From positions 1 to 50,124 of the forward strand of contig DAHUXA010000004.1 of NCBI GenBank assembly GCA_027307405.1: a DNA stretch of 50,124 nucleotides, read 5' to 3'. A program made the translations under genes and the position numbers. The notes below the pieces were generated by a model. That model had not been told where the DNA came from and searched no databases. It saw only the letters and a program-made list of their open reading frames with translations. The stretch is from Hyphomicrobiales bacterium. GTDB lineage: Bacteria; Pseudomonadota; Alphaproteobacteria; Rhizobiales; Xanthobacteraceae. Positions 24,678-32,222 of the stretch are shown here, piece after piece (position 1 is the first letter of the stretch; every line of letters begins with the position of its first letter).

Positions 24678-27053
24678 TCAGCTCGCCACGAATAACAGCG
24701 AGCGCTCTGATTTTTTCAACAGGGCAGCGGCAGTGTCGCCAAAGAAAAGTTTTTCGCCCGGACGGCGGCTAACGCCCAACACGACGAGATTATGATTGCG
24801 GCGATCGACCTCGCCGAGGATCGCCTCGTCGGCGGCCCGCTCGGCCACGACCGCCGTGCGGATGCTCATATTGTAACCGTCGGCAATCGCGACGATGTCT
24901 TTGAGGATTGCCTCTTCGTGGCGACGACTGCGGATCCCGCGACGGACGCCGCGTTTGGCGGCCGTCCGCACGGCGACGTAAAGCACGGTCACTTGCGCTT
25001 TTGTCGCCCGCGCGAGAGTGATGGCAACTTCCGCCGCCCGGCGAGAAGGATCGGTCCCGTTAACCGGAATGAGGATGCTGAACTTCCCGTCCGGTTTTTT
25101 CAGCAGGTCGTGTCGAACCGCTGAAATCACCAATGGTCCCTCGAAGCCTTTGGCCAGGTTGGTAACGCCACGGGCAAATTCGCTGCTCTGCTTTGAGGTC
25201 TCCTCAAGTCCGATAATGAAAATGTCGTAGCCTTTTTTAGCCTCTTCGGCGATGGCTGCCGGGCTTGGCTCATCATGGACGATCGTTGTCACTTCCACCG
25301 GATTGTCGGCCTTCTCTTCTTCTTTCTGCTTGCTCTTGATTTGAGCGGCGGCCTGCTGGACAACCTCGCTGGCGTCTTCGGCCTTCTCTTCATCTTTTTC
25401 GGCTTTCGTTTCGCTTTTATTGGTTTTCTTGCTGCCGTTGCCCTTGTTATCGGATGTCTTCTGCGTGACCTTTTTTTCCTCGGGCTTGGCCTGGTTTGCG
25501 TCCAGCTTGTCCCGGGTGTCGGGCATCGTGCTCTCGATCTTGCTGACGTCTGGAATGTGCAGGACGGTCGCGGGCATGCCACGCGTGCCCGCCAACATGC
25601 CGGCAACGCGTGAAGCAAACTTTCCATTGGGGCTGTCGTCGACGGCGATCAGCAAGCGCTCGAGCTTGGGTACGAAGCCTCTTTCCTCCAGTTCCTCGCG
25701 CTCGAGCCGCTGTTTTTCCTCCTTGCGCATCGGCAACCGCGAAAGCGCCCATCGCAGCGTAGGCGGCATCGCCATGGTTGTGATAACCGCCATTGTTACG
25801 ATCATGGTGAAAAGGTTCTGGCTCAGTGCGCCCATCGACAGGCCGATCGTTGCGACGATGACTTCGGTCGAGCCGCGCGCATTCATGCCAGTGCCGAGCG
25901 CCAGCGATTCTCGAAAGGTGAGGCCGGCGAGTTTTCCGCCGACAAAAGCGCCGCCGAACTTGCCGACGCTGGCGATTGCGATCAATCCCAGGGTGAGCAA
26001 CAGCAGATTCATGTCCTTGAGGATCGTAAGATCAGCGGAAAGACCGGCGGTGCCGAAGAATACTGGCATGAAAAAGGCGATGACCAGCCCACGCAATTGC
26101 TCGTCGATGTGACGGGTGAGGATCGGTGATTCACCGATCAGAATCCCGGCAACGAAAGCACCCAAAACGGTATGGACCCCGATCAGATCGGTGATGATTG
26201 CCATGGCGCACATGATCAGCAGGATCGCCGTGATCACCGCGAAGTCGCTGGCAAACACGTCGTTCACCCAGCGGATAATCATGAACACAAGCCGGCGTCC
26301 GATCGTCAGGCTCAGCCCCATGAACGCGAGCGTACCGAGCACGCTTTGCGCGATACTCCACATGTCGACGTGACCCTGGAGCGCAAGACTGAAGATGACC
26401 GCGGTGATCATCCAGCCGACTGTGTCGTCGATGATGGCGGAGGCCAGGATGACCTGACCGACGGTACGCCGCAAAAAATTCATCTCGCGGATCACTGTCG
26501 CCACGATCTTTACCGACGCGATCGATAGCGCGGTGCCAAGGAAGAGGGATGTGATCAGTCGCTTGCCTGGATCGGGCAACATGGAATCCGGCAAAGCTTC
26601 ACCGAGGGCGACACCGCAAGCGAAGGGAATGACGATGCCGGCAATGGAAGCGATAGCCGAGGCCACGCCGGTACGACGCACCAATTTGAGATCGGTTTCC
26701 ATGCCGGTGAGCAGCAACAGCATCAGCACGCCGAACTGGGAAACGGCGTCGAGCATTGCCTTTTGCTCTTTGGCGTTGGGGAAAATAACGTGGTGCCAGT
26801 CCGGAAAGACCGCGCCGAGGAGAGATGGGCCGAGCACCAATCCGGCGATGAGCTGCCCCATCACGCCCGGCTGTTTGAAGCGAATCATGATCTCGCCGAG
26901 CAAGCGGCCGACCAGCATCAGAAGCGCAAGTTGGATGATAAAAACAAATTCAGAAGGGCCGTGCTGACCTTCCGCCGCAAGTGCAGGAGTTGCTGCTAGT
27001 GCGCACGTTGCTAGCGACACGCACAGTTGGAAAAGCCATCGAGCAAAAATCAT
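24678..27053 (-). CDS. CPA2 cation:proton antiporter fused to two universal-stress-protein domains
   Basis: About 791 residues from the ATG at 27053 (MIFARWLFQLC); the ORF-track extension upstream is not conserved-looking. After a signal-like first helix comes a 12-TM Kef/NhaA-type domain (about 35-420) with QPGVMGQLIAGLVLGPSLLG, ASAIIDDTVGWM (paired acidic residues in the transport site) and GMNARGSTEVIVATIGL. Two cytoplasmic USP domains follow: one begins RLLIAVDDSPNGKFASR, the other FSILIPVNGTDPSRRAAE and ends LGVSRRPGEKLFFGDTAAAL. A Lys/Glu-rich insert of about 65 residues interrupts the first USP domain. No RCK/TrkA-N domain is present, so control may be through nucleotide-binding USP domains instead. 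Ion specificity (Na+ or K+) is unknown. Confidence 0.9.
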   Translation of the reverse strand: MIFARWLFQLCVSLATCALAATPALAAEGQHGPSEFVFIIQLALLMLVGRLLGEIMIRFKQPGVMGQLIAGLVLGPSLLGAVFPDWHHVIFPNAKEQKAMLDAVSQFGVLMLLLLTGMETDLKLVRRTGVASAIASIAGIVIPFACGVALGEALPDSMLPDPGKRLITSLFLGTALSIASVKIVATVIREMNFLRRTVGQVILASAIIDDTVGWMITAVIFSLALQGHVDMWSIAQSVLGTLAFMGLSLTIGRRLVFMIIRWVNDVFASDFAVITAILLIMCAMAIITDLIGVHTVLGAFVAGILIGESPILTRHIDEQLRGLVIAFFMPVFFGTAGLSADLTILKDMNLLLLTLGLIAIASVGKFGGAFVGGKLAGLTFRESLALGTGMNARGSTEVIVATIGLSMGALSQNLFTMIVTMAVITTMAMPPTLRWALSRLPMRKEEKQRLEREELEERGFVPKLERLLIAVDDSPNGKFASRVAGMLAGTRGMPATVLHIPDVSKIESTMPDTRDKLDANQAKPEEKKVTQKTSDNKGNGSKKTNKSETKAEKDEEKAEDASEVVQQAAAQIKSKQKEEEKADNPVEVTTIVHDEPSPAAIAEEAKKGYDIFIIGLEETSKQSSEFARGVTNLAKGFEGPLVISAVRHDLLKKPDGKFSILIPVNGTDPSRRAAEVAITLARATKAQVTVLYVAVRTAAKRGVRRGIRSRRHEEAILKDIVAIADGYNMSIRTAVVAERAADEAILGEVDRRNHNLVVLGVSRRPGEKLFFGDTAAALLKKSERSLLFVAS

Positions 27054-27122
27054 GTGCGCTGCGCACCCATTGAAGTTAGCAGCAACCCGATCGCAGGCAG
27101 GAAAGTTCCGTGGGAAATGCAA

Positions 27123-27150
27123 TTGCAAATGATTTGCAAGAAGGTATAAT
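27123..27150 (+). promoter_or_regulatory. mntH promoter with Mur-box candidate
   Basis: TTGCAAATGATTTGCAA at 27123-27139 is a perfect 17-bp palindrome with one central base. It covers the likely -35 (TTGCAA, 27123-27128), which lies 16 bases from a perfect -10 (TATAAT, 27145-27150). The gene begins 36 bases later. In rhizobia mntH is repressed by the manganese-sensing Fur-family protein Mur at inverted repeats of this type, so the site fits Mn-dependent repression. It also lies about 70 bases upstream of the divergent antiporter gene. Confidence 0.7.
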
Positions 27151-27186
27151 CACCTTGAAAATTGGACGCTTTTTATAAGTTCCAGA

Positions 27187-28539
27187 ATGGACGCGACCAC
27201 AGGGCGACGCGCGAATACGAAAACGACCGGATGGCGACGCCAGCGCGGCCGTCCGCCTTTGGCGGAGGTATTCGGCTCGATCGCGACCCGACCAACGGGC
27301 TCGCTTGGGAAAAAGCTCCTTGCCTTCCTTGGGCCGGGGTACCTGGTCGCTGTCGGTTATATGGACCCTGGCAACTGGGCGACCTCGCTCGCTGGCGGCT
27401 CCAAATTTGGCTACGCGCTGCTGACGGTCGCGCTGCTTTCAAACCTGATGGCAATCCTGTTGCAGGCGCTGTGCGCGCGTCTGGGGATCGGTTCGGGACG
27501 CGACCTCGCGCAGGCCTGTCGCGACGCATTTCCACGCGCAGTCTCATGGCCCTTGTGGGTTCTGACCGAAATCGCGATTTGCGCAACCGATCTTGCCGAA
27601 GTGATTGGCACCGCGATCGGCCTCAATCTGCTGTTCGGCATTCCGCTCGAGATCGGCGTGCTGATCACGGCGCTCGACGTATTTCTGATCCTGTGGATGC
27701 AAAATCTCGGTTTCCGCTGGGTCGAAGCATTCATTGTCACGCTGATGGGCGTGATCGCACTTTGTTTCATCGTGCAAATCGCAATGGCCGATCCCGACTG
27801 GGGCGCGGTGATCCGCGGCTTTGCGCCCACTACTGAAATCGTGCGCAACCCCGATATGCTCTATCTGGCGATCGGCATCATCGGCGCGACGGTGATGCCG
27901 CATAACCTCTATCTGCATTCGGGCGTGGTGCAGACGCGCCGATTTGGCGACAGCGTCGAAGACCGGCGTGAAGCGATAAAGCTCGCAACAATTGATTCCA
28001 CAATCGCGCTGATGTTTGCACTGACCATCAACGCCGCGATCTTGATTCTCGCTGCCGCAACTTTCAATAAAGCGGGAAAGACCGATGTTGCCGAGCTTGA
28101 CCAGGCGCATGCGTTCCTCGCTCCATTGCTGGGCTCCGCCATCGCCCCGACGCTGTTCGGCATTGCGCTGTTATGTTGCGGATTGAATTCTACTGTGACG
28201 GCGACATTGTCCGGTCAGATTGTCATGGAGGGATTCATCGATATTCGCCTTCCGGCCTGGGCGCGTCGCCTGATAACGCGGGCGATTGCCATTACTCCAG
28301 CGGCGATCGTGACCATTTGGTACGGAGAATCCGGAACCGCAAAGCTCCTGATTCTCAGTCAGGTTGTGCTCGGTATTGCGCTGCCGTTTTCGATCATCCC
28401 ACTGGTGATGTTCACGGCTGACCGGCGCAAGATGGGCGCACTCGCGGCGCCAATTTGGGTCACAGTGCTGGCCACGCTCACGGCGGCGTTGCTGATCGCA
28501 CTCAATTTCAAGCTGCTGGCCGACCAGCTATTCAGATAA
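27187..28539 (+). CDS. mntH: Nramp-family Mn(II)/divalent metal transporter
   Basis: A 450-residue inner-membrane H+-coupled importer of Mn2+ (and Fe2+ in some cases). TM1 carries the metal-binding DPGN motif ([11 protein letters not shown]) and TM6 the MPHN motif ([14 protein letters not shown]). About 11 TM segments are visible, from [15 protein letters not shown] to [15 protein letters not shown]. The N-terminus is longer than in E. coli and Arg-rich (about 35 residues before the first TM); a later start is possible but I kept the ATG just after the promoter. It is convergent with bpt, seven bases away. Confidence 0.95.
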   Translation: MDATTGRRANTKTTGWRRQRGRPPLAEVFGSIATRPTGSLGKKLLAFLGPGYLVAVGYMDPGNWATSLAGGSKFGYALLTVALLSNLMAILLQALCARLGIGSGRDLAQACRDAFPRAVSWPLWVLTEIAICATDLAEVIGTAIGLNLLFGIPLEIGVLITALDVFLILWMQNLGFRWVEAFIVTLMGVIALCFIVQIAMADPDWGAVIRGFAPTTEIVRNPDMLYLAIGIIGATVMPHNLYLHSGVVQTRRFGDSVEDRREAIKLATIDSTIALMFALTINAAILILAAATFNKAGKTDVAELDQAHAFLAPLLGSAIAPTLFGIALLCCGLNSTVTATLSGQIVMEGFIDIRLPAWARRLITRAIAITPAAIVTIWYGESGTAKLLILSQVVLGIALPFSIIPLVMFTADRRKMGALAAPIWVTVLATLTAALLIALNFKLLADQLFR

Positions 28540-28546
28540 AAGGACG

Positions 28547-29296
28547 CTACTTTTCCACCCGACTCCAGCCCGATGGCATCAAACGTTCTTGCGGCAAAAA
28601 GCGGCCCTTGTAGTCCATCTTGCGCGAGCCGGGGACCCAGTAGCCAAGATAGACGTAAGGCAGACCCATACGATTGGCGCGGTCGATGTGGTCCAGAATC
28701 ATAAAGGTGCCGAGCGATCGGTCGCCTTCATCCGGATCGAAAAAAGAGTAAACCATCGACAGCCCGTCGCTAAGGACGTCGGTGAGCGCAACAGCCAGCA
28801 TTTGTCCTGTGCCGCGGCCGGTGATGCCGGTATCGGGCCCGCGCCTCCGATACTCGATCAGCCGGGTGTCGACGTGGCTGTCTTCGATCATCATGGCGTA
28901 ATCGAGCACGGTCATGTCTGCCATGCCGCCGTCGCGGTGGCGCGCGTCGAGATAGGCGCGGAACACCGAATATTGTTCGGAGGTAGGGGCGGGCGTGCGC
29001 ATGTCGCCGATCATGTCGGCGTTGCGTTCGGCGATGCGGCGCATATTGCGCGAAGGCTCAAAGTCGGCTGCCACCACGCGAACCGAGACGCAGGCCCGGC
29101 AGCCCTCGCAGGCCGGGCGGTAGGCAATCGACTGGCTACGGCGAAAGCCGCCATGCGTAAGCAGGTCGTTGAGCTCGCCCGCGCGTTCGCCAACCAGGTG
29201 AGTGAAGACCTTGCGCTCTTCCTGCCCGTCCAGATAGGGGCACGGCGAAGGAGCCGTCAGGTAGAATTGCGGTGTGTCGCGCGAATGCTGGGTCAC
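28547..29296 (-). CDS. bpt: aspartate/glutamate leucyltransferase (Bpt/Ate-type)
   Basis: A 249-residue aminoacyl-tRNA-protein transferase of the N-end rule, moving Leu (in characterised bacterial Bpt) to proteins with N-terminal Asp or Glu and so marking them for ClpS/ClpAP. The N-terminal domain has [18 protein letters not shown] and the Cys motif [15 protein letters not shown]. The C-terminal domain has [19 protein letters not shown] and [18 protein letters not shown]. Length matches bacterial Bpt. It lies about 70 bases downstream of the RDD gene on the same strand. Confidence 0.94.
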   Translation of the reverse strand: MTQHSRDTPQFYLTAPSPCPYLDGQEERKVFTHLVGERAGELNDLLTHGGFRRSQSIAYRPACEGCRACVSVRVVAADFEPSRNMRRIAERNADMIGDMRTPAPTSEQYSVFRAYLDARHRDGGMADMTVLDYAMMIEDSHVDTRLIEYRRRGPDTGITGRGTGQMLAVALTDVLSDGLSMVYSFFDPDEGDRSLGTFMILDHIDRANRMGLPYVYLGYWVPGSRKMDYKGRFLPQERLMPSGWSRVEK

Positions 29297-29365
29297 TAAT
29301 CAGGCCGTCATGTCGTTCATATTTGGCGCTAGCATCGCGCGCCGGATGCTCCCCGTCAAAGGCCT

Positions 29366-29884
29366 TTATCCGGTCCGCGCAGGCTGCGTGGATGCTCGCA
29401 ACATCGAAGCACGCGCGGCGTTGTTGATGATCACGGTTCCCAGAAGAATATCGTGAAGAAGGCGCCGTCGCTCGTTGAAGAAGGCGACCAACAGCACAAA
29501 GGGCGTAAAGAACGACACGGTAAACCAGAAAGCGATCGCGTGTACGGCGCCGAGGACAAAGTACGCGGGCGCTCCGTACCAGGTGCGCATTTCCAGATCC
29601 ATCATTCGCATGCCGATGGTGGCTGAGGCCGGGCCGCCAAGGGTGACACCGAAATAGACAAGGGCCCAGATCACCGTGGCCGTCGGCAATAGCCAATAAA
29701 GCGCAAAGCCGAGCCCCAAGGTGACGATTCCGAAGGCGAAAATGAACATCGCCGCCAGCACCACCGGTATGGAAATAACAATGAAATCGATGACGAACGC
29801 GACCACGCGCCGCGACAGTACGCCATCGAACAATTCCGGCTGGCTGACCGGATCATAAGCATGGGGTTTGATGTCAATCGACAT
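29366..29884 (-). CDS. RDD-family inner-membrane protein
   Basis: 172 residues from the ATG at 29884 (MSIDIKPHAYDPVSQPELFD). The RDD hallmark is LSRRVVAFVIDFIVISIPVVL, with Arg and the two characteristic Asp positions represented by ID and the later LLHDILLGTVII. Three TM segments are visible. RDD proteins are poorly characterised; some affect Na+ or compatible-solute transport. It diverges from the threonine ammonia-lyase gene and is probably cotranscribed with bpt. Confidence 0.88.
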   Translation of the reverse strand: MSIDIKPHAYDPVSQPELFDGVLSRRVVAFVIDFIVISIPVVLAAMFIFAFGIVTLGLGFALYWLLPTATVIWALVYFGVTLGGPASATIGMRMMDLEMRTWYGAPAYFVLGAVHAIAFWFTVSFFTPFVLLVAFFNERRRLLHDILLGTVIINNAARASMLRASTQPARTG

Positions 29885-30016
29885 GCCGATCCCTCGCAAT
29901 CGAGATGGAGAAAGAATCGGTCGCGCGCAAGGGGCTGCGCGGCCGCATACTACCCCCGGCTGGAACCTTCGCCGTCCTTGCGGCATGGTGCGGCCTTGGA
30001 GCCCGGAGTCAATGGG

Positions 30017-31240
30017 TTGAGCGTTACCCTTGCCGATATCGAAGCCGCCCGCCGCGTGATTGACGGCGCGGTCCTGCGGACGCCCATGTTGCCGGCGCCG
30101 AAGCTCTCGGCGCTCACCGGCGCTGACGTCTACGTCAAATATGAGAATTTGCAGGTCACCAATTCGTTCAAGGACCGGGGCGCACTGGTCAAACTCGCGT
30201 CCTTGAATGACGCCGAACGCAAGCGCGGCGTGATCGCCATGTCAGCCGGCAATCACGCCCAGTCGGTGGCCTACCATGCCGCGCGACTCGGCGTTCCCGC
30301 GACAATCGTCATGCCGGTGACCACGCCGTTCGTAAAAGTACAAGCGACGCGTTCGCACGGCGCAGAGGTCGTGCTGCACGGCGAATCGGTGGCCGAAGCC
30401 CAGGCGCGCTGCGAGCAAATTCAGGCGCAGCGCAACCTCGTGCTGGTTCACCCGTACGATGATGTCCGCATTATTGCGGGGCAAGGCACGATCGCACTCG
30501 AAATGCTGGAGGACGTGTCCGGTCTCGACATGCTGGTATTCCCGATCGGCGGTGGTGGACTGATCGCTGGCAACGCCATCGTCGGACGAACGAAGAACCC
30601 GGCAATCGAGATCATCGGTGCCGAAGCCGCGCTCTATCCCTCGGTTTGGAACGCGCTGCACGGCGACGATCGACCGCTCGGTGGGCCGACACTTGCCGAG
30701 GGCATTGCGGTCAAGAATGTTGGCAAGCTAACGCTGCCGATCATCCGCGAGCTGGTTGCGGAGGTCATCCTGGTCGACGAGGCGCAGCTTGAACGCGCGG
30801 TAAATGCTTATTTGACGCTTCAGAAAACGATGGCGGAGGGCGCCGGTGCTGCCGGCCTTGCCGCCATGCTCGCAAAGCCGGAACGGTTCAAGGGCAAAAA
30901 GGTCGGGCTTGTGCTGTGTGGCGGCAATATCGACCCGCGCGTTCTTGCATCAATCATGGTGCGTGAGCTTGAGCGCGAGAACCAGATCGTTTCATTCCGC
31001 TTGACCATTCCGGATCGCCCGGGTGTGCTCGGCACTATAGCGACGCGTATTGGCGCGCTCGGCGCCAACATCCTGGAGGTGGATCACCGCAGGCTATTCC
31101 TCGATGTACCCGCGAAAGGTGCCAAGCTCGATGTGACTATCGAAACGCGTGACGCTGCGCACGCCGAAGAGGTCATGGCGGCATTCGCTGCCGACGGCTA
31201 CTTGCCGGTGCGGATCGAGGCGGGCCCGGCGATAGAGTGA
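30017..31240 (+). CDS. threonine ammonia-lyase (dehydratase), ACT-containing
   Basis: About 407 residues. The enzyme deaminates L-threonine to 2-oxobutanoate with PLP, feeding isoleucine synthesis or threonine breakdown. The PLP Lys is in TNSFKDRGA, the phosphate loop in FPIGGGGLIAG, and SAGNHAQSVAYHA lies between. A C-terminal ACT domain starts at TIPDRPGVLGTIATRIG, as in the tdcB/ilvA hybrid form of alphaproteobacteria. I chose a TTG start at 30017: it gives the expected N-terminus (M)SVTLADIEAARR and has GGAG eight bases before it. The ATG at 29861 in the ORF track would overlap the RDD gene. Confidence 0.9.
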   Translation: MSVTLADIEAARRVIDGAVLRTPMLPAPKLSALTGADVYVKYENLQVTNSFKDRGALVKLASLNDAERKRGVIAMSAGNHAQSVAYHAARLGVPATIVMPVTTPFVKVQATRSHGAEVVLHGESVAEAQARCEQIQAQRNLVLVHPYDDVRIIAGQGTIALEMLEDVSGLDMLVFPIGGGGLIAGNAIVGRTKNPAIEIIGAEAALYPSVWNALHGDDRPLGGPTLAEGIAVKNVGKLTLPIIRELVAEVILVDEAQLERAVNAYLTLQKTMAEGAGAAGLAAMLAKPERFKGKKVGLVLCGGNIDPRVLASIMVRELERENQIVSFRLTIPDRPGVLGTIATRIGALGANILEVDHRRLFLDVPAKGAKLDVTIETRDAAHAEEVMAAFAADGYLPVRIEAGPAIE

Positions 31241-31243
31241 GGC

Positions 31244-32068
31244 TTAGGCCGCTGACGACTGCGTCTGGGCCAGCCGCTCGTTGAGTTCATTCAGCGTCGC
31301 ATCGGTCTTATGGATTGCGAGCAAATTAATGCCGGCGTCGAAAACGGTATAGCCGCGCTCCTGCAACCAGGCGCGCAGTTGCTCTCGTCCGGCCTTGATC
31401 TGTTCGATCAGCAGGATCGGATGGCATTTCTCGACGAGTTGCCGTCCGCCTTCCAGTGCCTCCATCTCCATTCCTTCGATGTCGATCTTGACCAGGTCCA
31501 CGCGCGGGAGCTGAAGAGCATCCAGCGTGATCTTCTGAATCGGAACCATGTTGGCGTCGGAATAGTCGATCGTCTGGCCTATGAATTCGTTGTTCTCGCG
31601 CTGCCGCAGTTCAAGACTGCCGAAGCTTGATGCGGTCATATAGTTGGGGCTGGGGATCTTCATCACGCCCGCTTCCGACGAGACTGCGGCGTGCATGGCG
31701 ATGGCGTTAAAGCAATTGTTGAGCGCGATGTTGCCGGCGAGCGCATAGTAGATGCGCTCCTGCGCCTCGATCGCGATCACGGAGCCCCACCCGGTCATCG
31801 CGATAGCCCATTCGATTGTGTGCGCACCAATATTGGCACCGCAATCGATCGCCAGCGCACCGTCGCCGTGATAGCGGCGGCGCGCTTCCAACAACTGCAC
31901 AGCCAGCTCGACCTCGACCGGATCGAATGCGCCTTGTTCGAGAAGCTGAAAGCCGACGCCGAAGCCGCTATCGGGGCCAACCATTCGGTAGTCGAAGCGG
32001 TTGACGATCATCGCCCCTTGATTGGTCGAAGCGAGCACGAACGCCAGTTTGCGTCCGACATTGCGCAT
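31244..32068 (-). CDS. FkbM-family SAM-dependent methyltransferase
   Basis: 274 residues from the ATG at 32068, which follows an excellent AGGGAGA ribosome site. The SAM motif I is ALAIDCGANIGAHTIEWA, with VIAIEAQERIYYALAGNI next, and the FkbM signature VDLVKIDIEGMEMEALEGG. Members O-methylate sugars, glycans and other small molecules; the target is not evident, since no glycan-synthesis gene is nearby. It ends three bases from the convergent threonine ammonia-lyase. It is 154 bases downstream of the molybdenum-enzyme gene and may be transcribed alone. Confidence 0.9.
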   Translation of the reverse strand: MRNVGRKLAFVLASTNQGAMIVNRFDYRMVGPDSGFGVGFQLLEQGAFDPVEVELAVQLLEARRRYHGDGALAIDCGANIGAHTIEWAIAMTGWGSVIAIEAQERIYYALAGNIALNNCFNAIAMHAAVSSEAGVMKIPSPNYMTASSFGSLELRQRENNEFIGQTIDYSDANMVPIQKITLDALQLPRVDLVKIDIEGMEMEALEGGRQLVEKCHPILLIEQIKAGREQLRAWLQERGYTVFDAGINLLAIHKTDATLNELNERLAQTQSSAA

Positions 32069-32222
32069 GAAAATCTCCCTAAGGGTCGAAAAGGCGGATA
32101 ACGCTGCGGCACAAGGCACGCCCATACGCGCACGACCGCGAGGGCGCCGCGCGAAACGAATCACGTTACCTAGGGTAATGTGCCACCGGCGGCGGTGTAC
32201 AGGTTTTAGACGACGGGCCCGT

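Noticed and set aside
24678-24900. Frameshift at the parC/antiporter junction
   Set aside because: The two genes are simply convergent with stops two bases apart; both C-termini look complete.
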